Part shown: positions 8,909 through 22,800 of the stretch, piece after piece
Position numbering within the stretch: position 1 is the stretch's first letter
How the letters are laid out: each line of letters opens with the position of its first letter
Source: Micropterix aruncella
Taxonomy: Eukaryota; Arthropoda; Insecta; Lepidoptera; Micropterigidae
Assembly: GCA_944548615.1 (NCBI GenBank)
Contig: CALYMY010000052.1
Coordinates: forward strand, 213,401 to 277,400
DNA: 64,000 bases
Reading direction: 5' to 3'
The notes under the pieces: generated by a model
The model's database searches: none
Seen by the model: the letters and a program-made list of their open reading frames with translations, nothing else
Told to the model about the DNA's origin: nothing
Program-made: the position numbers and the translations under genes

Positions 8909-9681
8909 TTGGTAATATCAAGAGAAGAAAAACCGAAAAAAAAAATTGAATCCTGGCTGGGTATCGAACCCGGGTACCCTGGTCTGTAAAACAGTGTTTT
9001 TGCCCGTCGGCCATTTGGCGTTTTTTCTCTATCGGCAGAGAAGTGCTATATATGTTTTGTCAGATATTTTTCTTTATTTCTATTGCAACCTTATGAAACC
9101 ACCGGTAGGATCTGGCATGAAATTTAAATTTTCAAATTTGAGGGTAGGACATTTCATTTCAGGTCCGGCTCGGCATCGCCCGGCCTTGCTTGGCCCCGCC
9201 CGACGCCGGTACTAAAACGTGTATTTTCGATGAAAAAAAAAGAACTGTAATAGAGAGAGCTAAAATATTGTGTTTTTTGAAATGTTAATACTATTTTGGT
9301 AATATCAAGAGAAGAAAAAACGAAAAAAAAATTGAATCCTGGCTGGGTATCGAACCCGGGTACCCTGGTCTGTAAAACAGTGTTTTTGCCCGTCGGCCAT
9401 TTGGCGTTTTTTCTCTATCGGCAGAGAAGTTCTATATATGTTTTGTCAGATATTTTTCTATATTTCTGTTGCAACCTTATGAAACCACCGGTAGGATCTG
9501 GCATGAAATTTAAATTTTCAAATTTGAGGGTAGGACATTTCATTTCAGGTCCGGCTCGGCATCGCCCGGCCCCGCTTGGCCCCGCCCGACGCCGGTACTA
9601 AAACTTGTATTTTCGATGAAAAAAAAAGAACTGTAATAGAGAGAGCTAAAATATTGTGTTTTTTGAAATGTTAATACTATT

Positions 9682-10067
9682 TTGGTAATATCAAGAGAAG
9701 AAAAAACGAAAAAAAAATTGAGTCCTGGCTGGGTATCGAACCCGGGTACCCTGGTCTGTAAAACAGTGTTTTTGCCCGTCGGCCATTTGGCGTTTTTTCT
9801 CTATCGGCAGAGAAGTTCTATATATGTTTTGTCAGATATTTTTCTATATTTCTGTTGCAACCTTATGAAACCACCGGTAGGATCTGGCATGAAATTTAAA
9901 ATTTCAAATTTGAGGGTAGGACATTTCATTTCAGGTCCGGCTCGGCATCGCCCGGCCCCGCTTGGCCCCGCCCGACGCCGGTACTAAAACTTGTATTTTC
10001 GATGAAAAAAAAAGAACTGTAATAGAGAGAGCTAAAATGTTGTGTTTTTTGAAATGTTAATACTATT
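9682..10067. repeat. Chimeric unit (types of 13069 and 13455)
   Basis: It has ACGAAAA near the start as in 13069 but AAATTTAAAATTT and the following AAAATGTT mark as in 13455. The neighbouring block has both types in a row, so one unit is missing here. Confidence 0.6.
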
Positions 10068-13000
10068 TTGGTAATATCAAGAGAAGAAAAAACGAAAAAA
10101 AAATTGAGTCCTCGCTGGGTATCGAACCCGGGTACCCTGGTCTGTAAAACAGTGTTTTTGCCCGTCGGCCATTTGGCGTTTTTTCTCTATCGGCAGAGAA
10201 GTTCTATATATGTTTTGTCAGATATTTTTCTATATTTCTGTTGCAACCTTATGAAACCACCGGTAGGATCTGGCATGAAATTGAAATTTTCAAATTTGAG
10301 GGTAGGTCAGTTCATTTCAGGTCCGGCTCGGCATCGCCCGGCCCCGCTTGGCCCCGCCCGACGCCGGTACTAAAACTTGTATTTTCGATGAAAAAAAAAG
10401 AACTGTAATAGAGAGAGCTAAAATATTGTGTTTTTTGAAATGTTAATACTATTTTGGTAATATCAAGAGAAGAAAAAACGAAAAAAAAATTGAGTCCCGG
10501 CTGGGTATCGAACCCGGGTACCCTGGTCTGTAAAACAGTGTTTTTGCCCGTCGGCCATTTGGCGTTTTTTCTCTATCGGCAGAGAAGTTCTATATATGTT
10601 TTGTCAGATATTTTTCTATATTTCTGTTGCAACCTTATGAAACCACCGGTAGGATCTGGCATGAAATTGAAATTTTCAAATTTGAGGGTAGGACATTTCA
10701 TTTCAGATCCGGCTCGGCATCGCCCGGCCCCGCTTGGCCCCGCCCGACGCCGGTACTAAAACTTGTATTTTCGATGAAAAAAAAAGAACTGTAATAGAGA
10801 GAGCTAAAATGTTGTGTTTTTTGAAATGTTAATACTATTTTGGTAATATCAAGAGAAGAAAAAACGAAAAAAAAATTGAGTCCTGGCTGGGTATCGAACC
10901 CGGGTACCCTGGTCTGTAAAACAGTGTTTTTGCCCGTCGGCCATTTGGCGTTTTTTCTCTATCGCCAGAGAAGTTCTATATATGTTTTGTCAGATATTTT
11001 TCTATATTTCTGTTGCAACCTTATGAAACCACCGGTAGGATCTGGCATGAAATTGAAATTTTCAAATTTGGGGGTAGGTCATTCCATTTCAGGTCCGGCT
11101 CGGCATCGCCCGGCCCCGCTTGGCCCCGCCCGACGCCGGTACTAAAACTTGTATTTTCGATGAAAAAAAAAGAACTGTAATAGAGAGAGCTAAAATATTG
11201 TGTTTTTTGAAATGTTAATACTATTTTGGTAATATCAAGAGAAGAAAAAACGAAAAAAAAATTGAGTCCTGACTGGGTATCGAACCCGGGTACCCTGGTC
11301 TGTAAAACAGTGTTTTTGCCCGTCGGTTATTTGGCGTTTTTTCTCTATCGGCAGAGAAGTTCTATATATGTTTTGTCAGATATTTTTCTATATTTCTGTT
11401 GCAACCTTATGAAACCACCGGTAGGATCTGGCATGAAATTGAAATTTTCAAATTTGAGGGTAGGTCATTTCATTTCAGGTCCGGCTCGGCATCGCCCGGC
11501 CCCGCTTGGCCCCGCCCGACGCCGGTACTAAAACTTGTATTTTCGATGAAAAAAAAGAACTGTAATAGAGAGAGCTAAAATATTGTGTTTTTTGAAATGT
11601 TAATACTATTTTGGTAATATCAAGAGAAGAAAAAACGAAAAAAAAATTGAGTCCCGGCTGGGTATCGAACCCGGGTACCCTGGTCTATAAAACAGTGTTT
11701 TTGCCCGTCGGCCATTTGGCGTTTTTTCTCTATCGGCAGAGAAGTTCTATATATGTTTTGTCAGATATTTTTCTATATTTCTGTTGCAACCTTATGAAAC
11801 CACCGGTAGGATCTGGCATGAAATTGAAATTTTCAAATTTGAGGGTAGGTCATTTCATTTCAGGTCCGGCTCGGCATCGCCCGGCCCCGCTTGGCCCCGC
11901 CCGACGCCGGTACTAAAACTTGTATTTTCGATGAAAAAAAAAGAACTGTAATAGAGAGAGCTAAAATATTGTGTTTTTTGAAATGTTAATACTATTTTGG
12001 TAATATCAAGAGAAGAAAAAACGAAAAAAAAATTGAGTCCCGGCTGGGTATCGAACCCGGGTACCCTGGTCTGTAAAACAGTGTTTTTGCCCGTCGGCCA
12101 TTTGGCGTTTTTTCTCTATCGGCAGAGAAGTTCTATATATGTTTTGTCAGATATTTTTCAGGTCAGGCTCGGCATCGCCCGGCCCCGCTTGGCCCCGCCC
12201 GACGCCGGTACTAAAACTTGTATTTTCGATGAAAAAAAAAAGAACTGTAATAGAGAGAGCTAAAATATTGTGTTTTTTGAAATGTTAATACTATTTTGGT
12301 AATATCAAGAGAAGAAAAACCGAAAAAAAAAATTGAATCCTGGCTGGGTATCGAACCCGGGTACCCTGGTCTGTAAAACAGTGTTTTTGCCCGTCGGCCA
12401 TTTGGCGTTTTTTCTCTATCGGCAGAGAAGTGCTATATATGTTTTGTCAGATATTTTTCTTTATTTCTATTGCAACCTTATGAAACCACCGGTAGGATCT
12501 GGCATGAAATTTAAATTTTCAAATTTGAGGGTAGGACATTTCATTTCAGGTCCGGCTCGGCATCGCCCGGCCTTGCTTGGCCCCGCCCGACGCCGGTACT
12601 AAAACGTGTATTTTCGATGAAAAAAAAAGAACTGTAATAGAGAGAGCTAAAATATTGTGTTTTTTGAAATGTTAATACTATTTTGGTAATATCAAGAGAA
12701 GAAAAAACGAAAAAAAAATTGAATCCTGGCTGGGTATCGAACCCGGGTACCCTGGTCTGTAAAACAGTGTTTTTGCCCGTCGGCCATTTGGCGTTTTTTC
12801 TCTATCGGCAGAGAAGTTCTATATATGTTTTGTCAGATATTTTTCTATATTTCTGTTGCAACCTTATGAAACCACCGGTAGGATCTGGCATGAAATTTAA
12901 ATTTTCAAATTTGAGGGTAGGACATTTCATTTCAGGTCCGGCTCGGCATCGCCCGGCCCCGCTTGGCCCCGCCCGACGCCGGTACTAAAACTTGTATTTT

Positions 13001-13840
13001 CGATGAAAAAAAAAGAACTGTAATAGAGAGAGCTAAAATATTGTGTTTTTTGAAATGTTAATACTATTTTGGTAATATCAAGAGAAGAAAAAACGAAAAA
13101 AAAATTGAGTCCTGGCTGGGTATCGAACCCGGGTACCCTGGTCTGTAAAACAGTGTTTTTGCCCGTCGGCCATTTGGCGTTTTTTCTCTATCGGCAGAGA
13201 AGTTCTATATATGTTTTGTCAGATATTTTTCTATATTTCTGTTGCAACCTTATGAAACCACCGGTAGGATCTGGCATGAAATTTAAATTTTCAAATTTGA
13301 GGGTAGGACATTTCATTTCAGGTCCGGCTCGGCATCGCCCGGCCCCACTTGGCCCCGCCCGACGCCGGTACTAAAACTTGTATTTTCGATGAAAAAAAAA
13401 GAACTGTAATAGAGAGAGCTAAAATATTGTGTTTTTTGAAATGTTAATACTATTTTGGTAATATCAAGAGAAGAAAAAACAAAAAAAAAATTGAGTCCTG
13501 GCTGGGTATCGAACCCGGGTACCCTGGTCTGTAAAACAGTGTTTTTGCCCGTCGGCCATTTGGCGTTTTTTCTCTATCGGCAGAGAAGTTCTATATATGT
13601 TTTGTCAGATATTTTTCTATATTTCTGTTGCAACCTTATGAAACCACCGGTAGGATCTGGCATGAAATTTAAAATTTCAAATTTGAGGGTAGGACATTTC
13701 ATTTCAGGTCCGGCTCGGCATCGCCCGGCCCCGCTTGGCCCCGCCCGACGCCGGTACTAAAACTTGTATTTTCGATGAAAAAAAAAGAACTGTAATAGAG
13801 AGAGCTAAAATGTTGTGTTTTTTGAAATGTTAATACTATT
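10068..13840. repeat. 10-unit higher-order repeat, copy 2
   Basis: Unit starts: 10068, 10454, 10840, 11226, 11611, 11997, 12296, 12683, 13069, 13455. It is the same order as the previous block with one extra unit, because 13069 and 13455 stay separate. The CTATAAAAC change and the 88-bp deletion are shared by both copies and are not seen elsewhere in the window, so this doubling is a local and later event than the types themselves. Confidence 0.85.
11997..12295. repeat. Satellite unit with the same 88-bp deletion (copy 2)
   Basis: It has the same junction and flanking markers as the unit at 8610, 3387 bp downstream. The following unit in both cases (8909 and 12296) shares the private change AACCG for AACG. 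This shows the deletion arose once and was copied with its neighbours. Confidence 0.9.
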
Positions 13841-16800
13841 TTGGTAATATCAAGAGAAGAAAAAACGAAAAAAAAATTGAGTCCTCGCTGGGTATCGAAC
13901 CCGGGTACCCTGGTCTGTAAAACAGTGTTTTTGCCCGTCGGCCATTTGGCGTTTTTTCTCTATCGGCAGAGAAGTTCTATATATGTTTTGTCAGATATTT
14001 TTCTATATTTCTGTTGCAACCTTATGAAACCACCGGTAGGATCTGGCATGAAATTGAAATTTTCAAATTTGAGGGTAGGTCAGTTCATTTCAGGTCCGGC
14101 TCGGCATCGCCCGGCCCCGCTTGGCCCCGCCCGACGCCGGTACTAAAACTTGTATTTTCGATGAAAAAAAAAGAACTGTAATAGAGAGAGCTAAAATATT
14201 GTGTTTTTTGAAATGTTAATACTATTTTGGTAATATCAAGAGAAGAAAAAACGAAAAAAAAATTGAGTCCCGGCTGGGTATCGAACCCGGGTACCCTGGT
14301 CTGTAAAACAGTGTTTTTGCCCGTCGGCCATTTGGCGTTTTTTCTCTATCGGCAGTGAAGTTCTATATATGTTTTGTCAGATATTTTTCTATATTTCTGT
14401 TGCAACCTTATGAAACCACCGGTAGGATCTGGCATGAAATTGAAATTTTCAAATTTGAGGGTAGGACATTTCATTTCAGATCCGGCTCGGCATCGCCCGG
14501 CCCCGCTTGGCCCCGCCCGACGCCGGTACTAAAACTTGTATTTTCGATGAAAAAAAAAGAACTGTAATAGAGAGAGCTAAAATGTTGTGTTTTTTGAAAT
14601 GTTAATACTATTTTGGTAATATCAAGAGAAGAAAAAACGAAAAAAAAATTGAGTCCTGGCTGGGTATCGAACCCGGGTACCCTGGTCTGTAAAACAGTGT
14701 TTTTGCCCGTCGGCCATTTGGCGTTTTTTCTCTATCGCCAGAGAAGTTCTATATATGTTTTGTCAGATATTTTTCTATATTTCTGTTGCAACCTTATGAA
14801 ACCACCGGTAGGATCTGGCATGAAATTGAAATTTTCAAATTTGGGGGTAGGTCATTCCATTTCAGGTCCGGCTCGGCATCGCCCGGCCCCGCTTGGCCCC
14901 GCCCGACGCCGGTACTAAAACTTGTATTTTCGATGAAAAAAAAAGAACTGTAATAGAGAGAGCTAAAATATTGTGTTTTTTGAAATGTTAATACTATTTT
15001 GGTAATATCAAGAGAAGAAAAAACGAAAAAAAAATTGAGTCCTGACTGGGTATCGAACCCGGGTACCCTGGTCTGTAAAACAGTGTTTTTGCCCGTCGGT
15101 TATTTGGCGTTTTTTCTCTATCGGCAGAGAAGTTCTATATATGTTTTGTCAGATATTTTTCTATATTTCTGTTGCAACCTTATGAAACCACCGGTAGGAT
15201 CTGGCATGAAATTGAAATTTTCAAATTTGAGGGTAGGTCATTTCATTTCAGGTCCGGCTCGGCATCGCCCGGCCCCGCTTGGCCCCGCCCGACGCCGGTA
15301 CTAAAACTTGTATTTTCGATGAAAAAAAAGAACTGTAATAGAGAGAGCTAAAATATTGTGTTTTTTGAAATGTTAATACTATTTTGGTAATATCAAGAGA
15401 AGAAAAAACGAAAAAAAAATTGAGTCCCGGCTGGGTATCGAACCCGGGTACCCTGGTCTGTAAAACAGTGTTTTTGCCCGTCGGCCATTTGGCGTTTTTT
15501 CTCTATCGGCAGAGAAGTTCTATATATGTTTTGTCAGATATTTTTCTATATTTCTGTTGCAACCTTATGAAACCACCGGTAGGATCTGGCATGAAATTGA
15601 AATTTTCAAATTTGAGAGTAGGTCATTTCATTTCAGGTCCGGCTCGGCATCGCCCGGCCCCGCTTGGCCCCGCCCGACGCCGGTACTAAAACTTGTATTT
15701 TCGATGAAAAAAAAAGAACTGTAATAGAGAGAGCTAAAATATTGTGTTTTTTGAAATGTTAATACTATTTTGGTAATATCAAGAGAAGAAAAAACGAAAA
15801 AAAAATTGAGTCCTGGCTGGGTATCGAACCCGGGTACCCTGGTCTGTAAAACAGTGTTTTTGCCCGTCGGCCATTTGGCGTTTTTTCTCTATCGGCAGAG
15901 AAGTTCTATATATGTTTTGTCAGATATTTTTCTATATTTCTGTTGCAACCTTATGAAACCACCGGTAGGATCTGGCATGAAATTGAAATTTTCAAATTTG
16001 AGGGTAGGTCATTTCATTTCAGGTCCGGCTCGGCATCGCCCGGCCCCGCTTGGCCCCGCCCGACGCCGGTACTAAAACTTGTATTTTCGATGAAAAAAAA
16101 AGAACTGTAATAGAGAGAGCTAAAATATTGTGTTTTTTGAAATGTTAATACTATTTTGGTAATATCAAGAGAAGAAAAAACGAAAAAAAAATTGAGTCCC
16201 GGCTGGGTATCGAACCCGGGTACCCTGGTCTGTAAAACAGTGTTTTTGCCCGTCGGCCATTTGGCGTTTTTTCTCTATCGGCAGAGAAGTTCTATATATG
16301 TTTTGTCAGATATTTTTCTATATTTCTGTTGCAACCTTATGAAACCACCGGTAGGATCTGGCATGAAATTGAAATTTTCAAATTTGAGGGTAGGTCATTT
16401 CATTTCAGGTCCGGCTCGGCATCGCCCGGCCCCGCTTGGCCCCGCCCGACGCCGGTACTAAAACTTGTATTTTCGTTGAAAAAAAAAGAACTGTAATAGA
16501 GAGAGCTAAAATATTGTGTTTTTTGAAATGTTAATACTATTTTGGTAATATCAAGAGAAGAAAAAACGAAAAAAAAATTGAGTCCTGGCTGGGTATCGAA
16601 CCCGGGTACCCTGGTCTGTAAAACAGTGTTTTTGCCCGTCGGCCATTTGGCGTTTTTTCTCTATCGGCAGAGAAGTTCTATATATGTTTTGTCAGATATT
16701 TTTCTATATTTCTGTTGCAACCTTATGAAACCACCGGTAGGATCTGGCATGAAATTGAAATTTTCAAATTTGAGGGTAGGTCATTTCATTTCAGGTCCGG

Positions 16801-19800
16801 CTCGGCATCGCCCGGCCCCGCTTGGCCCCGCCCGACGCCGGTACTAAAACTTGTATTTTCGTTGAAAAAAAAAAGAACTGTAATAGAGAGAGCTAAAATA
16901 TTGTGTTTTTTGAAATGTTAATACTATTTTGGTAATATCAACAGAAGAAAAAACGAAAAAAAAATTGAGTCCTGGCTGGGTATCGAACCCGGGTACCCTG
17001 GTCTGTAAAACAGTGTTTTTGCCCGTCGGCCATTTGGCGTTTTTTCTCTATCGGCAGAGAAGTTCTATATATGTTTTGTCAGATATTTATCTATATTTCT
17101 GTTGCTACCTTATGAAACCACCGGTAGGATCTAGCATGAAATTTAAATTTTCAAATTTGAGGGTAGGACATTTCATTTCAGGTCAGGCTCGGCATCGCCC
17201 GGCCCCGCTTGGCCCCGCCCGACGCCGGTACTAAAACTTGTATTTTCGATGAAAAAAAAAAGAACTGTAATAGAGAGAGCTAAAATATTGTGTTTTTTGA
17301 AATGTTAATACTATTTTGGTAATATCAAGAGAAGAAAAAACGAAAAAAAAAATTGAATCCTGGCTGGGTATCGAACCCGGGTACCCTGGTCTGTAAAACA
17401 GTGTTTTTGCCCGTCGGCCATTTGGCGTTTTTTCTCTATCGGCAGAGAAGTGCTATATATGTTTTGTCAGATATTTTTCTTTATTTCTATTGCAACCTTA
17501 TGAAACCACCGGTAGGATCTGGCATGAAATTTAAATTTTCAAATTTGAGGGTAGGACATTTCATTTCAGGTCCGGCTCGGCATCGCCCGGCCTTGCTTGG
17601 CCCCGCCCGACGCCGGTACTAAAACGTGTATTTTCGATGAAAAAAAAAGAACTGTAATAGAGAGAGCTAAAATATTGTGTTTTTTGAAATGTTAATACTA
17701 TTTTGGTAATATCAAGAGAAGAAAAAACGAAAAAAAAATTGAATCCTGGCTGGGTATCGAACCCGGGTACCCTGGTCTGTAAAACAGTGTTTTTGCCCGT
17801 CGGCCATTTGGCGTTTTTTCTCTATCGGCAGAGAAGTTCTATATATGTTTTGTCAGATATTTTTCTATATTTCTGTTGCAACCTTATGAAACCACCGGTA
17901 GGATCTGGCATGAAATTGAAATTTTCAAATTTGAGAGTAGGTCATTTCATTTCAGGTCCGGCTCGGCATCGCCCGGCCCCGCTTGGCCCCGCCCGACGCC
18001 GGTACTAAAACTTGTATTTTCGATGAAAAAAAAAGAACTGTAATAGAGAGAGCTAAAATGTTGTGTTTTTTGAAATGTTAATACTATTTTGGTAATATCA
18101 AGAGAAGAAAAAACGAAAAAAAAATTGAGTCCTCGCTGGGTATCGAACCCGGGTACCCTGGTCTGTAAAACAGTGTTTTTGCCCGTCGGCCATTTGGCGT
18201 TTTTTCTCTATTGGCAGAGAAGTTCTATATATGTTTTGTCAGATATTTTTCTATATTTCTGTTGCAACCTTATGAAACCACCGGTAGGATCTGGCATGAA
18301 ATTGAAATTTTCAAATTTGAGGGTAGGTCATTTCATTTCAGGTCCGGCTCGGCATCGCCCGGCCCCGCTTGGCCCCGCCCGACGCCGGTACTAAAACTTG
18401 TATTTTCGATGAAAAAAAAAGAACTGTAATAGAGAGAGCTAAAATATTGTGTTTTTTGAAATGTTAATACTATTTTGGTAATATCAAGAGAACAAAAAAC
18501 GAAAAAAAAATTGAGTCCTGGCTGGGTATCGAACCCGGGTACCCTGGTCTGTAAAACAGTGTTTTTGCCCGTCGGCCATTTGGCGTTTTTTCTCTATCGG
18601 CAGAGAAGTTCTATATATGTTTTGTCAGATATTTTTCTATATTTCTGTTGCAACCTTATGAAACCACCGGTAGGATCTGGCATGAAATTTAAATTTTCAA
18701 ATTTGAGGGTAGGACATTTCATTTCAGGTCCGGCTCGGCATCGCCCGGCCCCACTTGGCCCCGCCCGACGCCGGTACTAAAACTTGTATTTTCGATGAAA
18801 AAAAAAGAACTGTAATAGAGAGAGCTAAAATATTGTGTTTTTTGAAATGTTAATACTATTTTGGTAATATCAAGAGAAGAAAAAACGAAAAAAAAATTGA
18901 GTCCTGGCTGGGTATCGAACCCGGGTACCCTGGTCTGTAAAACAGTGTTTTTGCCCGTCGGCCATTTGGCGTTTTTTCTCTATCGGCAGAGAAGTTCTAT
19001 ATATGTTTTGTCAGATATTTTTCTATATTTCTGTTGCAACCTTATGAAACCACCGGTAGAATCTGGCATGAAATTGAAATTTTCAAATTTGAGGGTAGGT
19101 CATTTCATTTCAGGTCCGGCTCGGCATCGCCCGGCCCCGCTTGGCCCCGCCCGACGCCGGTACTAAAACTTGTATTTTCGATGAAAAAAAAAGAACTGTA
19201 ATAGAGAGAGCTAAAATATTGTGTTTTTTGAAATGTTAATACTATTTTGGTAATATCAAGAGAAGAAAAAACGAAAAAAAAATTGAGTCCTGGCTGGGTA
19301 TCGAACCCGGGTACCCTGGTCTGTAAAACAGTGTTTTTGCCCGTCGGCCATTTGGCGTTTTTTCTCTATCGGCAGAGAAGTTCTATATATGTTTTGTCAG
19401 ATATTTTTCTATATTTCTGTTGCAACCTTATGAAACCACAGGTAGGATCTGGCATGAAATTTAAATTTTCAAATTTGAGGGTAGGACATTTCATTTCAGG
19501 TCCGGCTCGGCATCGCTCGGCCCCGCTTGGCCCCGCCCGACGCCGGTACTAAAACTTGTATTTTCGATGAAAAAAAAAGAACTGTAATAGAGAGAGCTAA
19601 AATATTGTGTTTTTTGAAATGTTAATACTATTTTGGTAATATCAAGAGAAGAAAAAACGAAAAAAACATTGAGTCCTGGCTGGGTATCGAACCCGGGTAC
19701 CCTGGTCTGTAAAACAGTGTTTTTGCCCGTCGGCCATTTGGCGTTTTTTCTCTATCGGCAGAGAAGTTCTATATATGTTTTGTCAGATATTTTTCTATAT

Positions 19801-22800
19801 TTCTGTTGCAACCTTATGAAACCACCGGTAGGATCTGGCATGAAATTTAAATTTTCAAATTTGAGGGTAGGACATTTCATTTCAGGTCCGGCTCGGCATC
19901 GCCCGGCCCCGCTTGGCCCCGCCCGACGCCGGTACTAAAACTTGTATTTTCGATGAAAAAAAAAGAACTGTAATAGAGAGAGCTAAAATATTGTGTTTTT
20001 TGAAATGTTAATACTATTTTGGTAATATCAAGAGAAGAAAAAACGAAAAAAAAAATGAGTCCTGGCTGGGTATCGAACCCGGGTACCCTGGTCTGTAAAA
20101 CAGTGTTTTTGCCCGTCGGCCATTTGGCGTTTTTTCTCTATCGGCAGAGAAGTTCTATATATGTTTTGTCAGATATTTTTCTATATTTCTGTTGCAACCT
20201 TATGAAACCACCGGTAGGATCTGGCATGAAATTTAAATTTTCAAATTTGAGGGTAGGACATTTCATTTCAGGTCCGGCTCGGCATCGCCCGGCCCCGCTT
20301 GGCCCCGCCCGACGCCGGTACTAAAACTTGTATTTTCGATGAAAAAAAAAAGAACTGTAATAGAGAGAGCTAAAATGTTGTGTTTTTTGAAATGTTAATA
20401 CTATTTTGGTAATATCAAGAGAAGAAAAAACGAAAAAAAAATTGAGTCCTCGCTGGGTATCGAACCCGGGTACCCTGGTCTGTAAAACAGTGTTTTTGCC
20501 CGTCGGCCATTTGGCGTTTTTTCTCTATCGGCAGAGAAGTTCTATATATGTTTTGTCAGATATTTTTCTATATTTCTGTTGCAACCTTATGAAACCACCG
20601 GTAGGATCTGGCATGAAATTGAAATTTTCAAATTTGAGGGTAGGTCATTTCATTTCAGGTCCGGCTCGGCATCGCCCGGCCCCGCTTGGCCCCGCCCGAC
20701 GCCGGTACTAAAACTTGTATTTTCGATGAAAAAAAAAGAACTGTAATAGAGAGAGCTAAAATATTGTGTTTTTTGAAATGTTAATACTATTTTGGTAATA
20801 TCAAGAGAAGAAAAAACGAAAAAAAAATTGAGTCCTGGCTGGGTATCGAACCCGGGTACCCTGGTCTGTAAAACAGTGTTTTTGCCCGTCGGCCATTTGG
20901 CGTTTTTTCTCTATCGGCAGAGAAGTTCTATATATGTTTTGTCAGATATTTTTCTATATTTCTGTTGCAACCTTATGAAACCACCGGTAGGATCTGGCAT
21001 GAAATTTAAATTTTCAAATTTGAGGGTAGGACATTTCATTTCAGGTCCGGCTCGGCATCGCCCGGCCCCACTTGGCCCCGCCCGACGCCGGTACTAAAAC
21101 TTGTATTTTCGATGAAAAAAAAAGAACTGTAATAGAGAGAGCTAAAATATTGTGTTTTTTGAAATGTTAATACTATTTTGGTAATATCAAGAGAAGAAAA
21201 AACAAAAAAAAAATTGAGTCCTGGCTGGGTATCGAACCCGGGTACCCTGGTCTGTAAAACAGTGTTTTTGCCCGTCGGCCATTTGGCGTTTTTTCTCTAT
21301 CGGCAGAGAAGTTCTATATATGTTTTGTCAGATATTTTTCTATATTTCTGTTGCAACCTTATGAAACCACCGGTAGGATCTGGCATGAAATTTAAAATTT
21401 CAAATTTGAGGGTAGGACATTTCATTTCAGGTCCGGCTCGGCATCGCCCGGCCCCGCTTGGCCCCGCCCGACGCCGGTACTAAAACTTGTATTTTCGATG
21501 AAAAAAAAAGAACTGTAATAGAGAGAGCTAAAATGTTGTGTTTTTTGAAATGTTAATACTATTTTGGTAATATCAAGAGAAGAAAAAACGAAAAAAAAAT
21601 TGAGTCCTCGCTGGGTATCGAACCCGGGTACCCTGGTCTGTAAAACAGTGTTTTTGCCCGTCGGCCATTTGGCGTTTTTTCTCTATCGGCAGAGAAGTTC
21701 TATATGTTTTGTCAGATATTTTTCTATATTTCTGTTGCAACCTTATGAAACCACCGGTAGGATCTGGCATGAAATTGAAATTTTCAAATTTGAGGGTAGG
21801 TCAGTTCATTTCAGGTCCGGCTCGGCATCGCCCGGCCCCGCTTGGCCCCGCCCGACGCCGGTACTAAAACTTGTATTTTCGATGAAAAAAAAAGAACTGT
21901 AATAGAGAGAGCTAAAATATTGTGTTTTTTGAAATGTTAATACTATTTTGGTAATATCAAGAGAAGAAAAAACGAAAAAAAAATTGAGTCCCGGCTGGGT
22001 ATCGAACCCGGGTACCCTGGTCTGTAAAACAGTGTTTTTGCCCGTCGGCCATTTGGCGTTTTTTCTCTATCGGCAGAGAAGTTCTATATATGTTTTGTCA
22101 GATATTTTTCTATATTTCTGTTGCAACCTTATGAAACCACCGGTAGGATCTGGCATGAAATTGAAATTTTCAAATTTGAGAGTTGGTCATTTCATTTCAG
22201 GTCCGGCTCGGCATCGCCCGGCCCCGCTTGGCCCCGCCCGACGCCGGTACTAAAACTTGTATTTTCGATGAAAAAAAAAGAACTGTAATAGAGAGAGCTA
22301 AAATATTGTGTTTTTTGAAATGTTAATACTATTTTGGTAATATCAAGAGAACAAAAAACGAAAAAAAAATTGAGTCCTGGCTGGGTATCGAACCCGGGTA
22401 CCCTGGTCTGTAAAACAGTGTTTTTGCCCGTCGGCCATTTGGCGTTTTTTCTCTATCGGCAGAGAAGTTCTATATATGTTTTGTCAGATATTTTTCTATA
22501 TTTCTGTTGCAACCTTATGAAACCACCGGTAGGATCTGGCATGAAATTTAAAATTTCAAATTTGAGGGTAGGACATTTCATTTCAGGTCCGGCTCGGCAT
22601 CGCCCGGCCCCGCTTGGCCCCGCCCGACGCCGGTACTAAAACTTGTATTTTCGATGAAAAAAAAAGAACTGTAATAGAGAGAGCTAAAATATTGTGTTTT
22701 TTGAAATGTTAATACTATTTTGGTAATATCAAGAGAAGAAAAAACGAAAAAAAAAATGAGTCCTGGCTGGGTATCGAACCCGGGTACCCTGGTCTGTAAA

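Larger units (their letters stand above)
6680..10067. repeat. 9-unit higher-order repeat, copy 1
   Basis: Unit starts: 6680, 7067, 7453, 7839, 8224, 8610, 8909, 9296, 9682. The order of types (GGTCAGTTC unit, AGATCC unit, GGGGGTAGG unit, GTTATTTGG unit, CTATAAAAC unit, deleted unit, AACCG unit, GAATCC unit) recurs in the next block with a constant shift of about 3387 bp. The last unit (9682) fuses the types seen separately at 13069 and 13455. Single-base indels private to this copy (extra C near 6776; shifted G near 7297) separate it from copy 2. Confidence 0.85.

Noticed and set aside
21573..21770. Minus-strand open frame of 65 codons (also at 40875-41072)
   Set aside because: It exists only in the two units that lost one AT step, and is an accident of that frame change. 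It has no recognisable domain.
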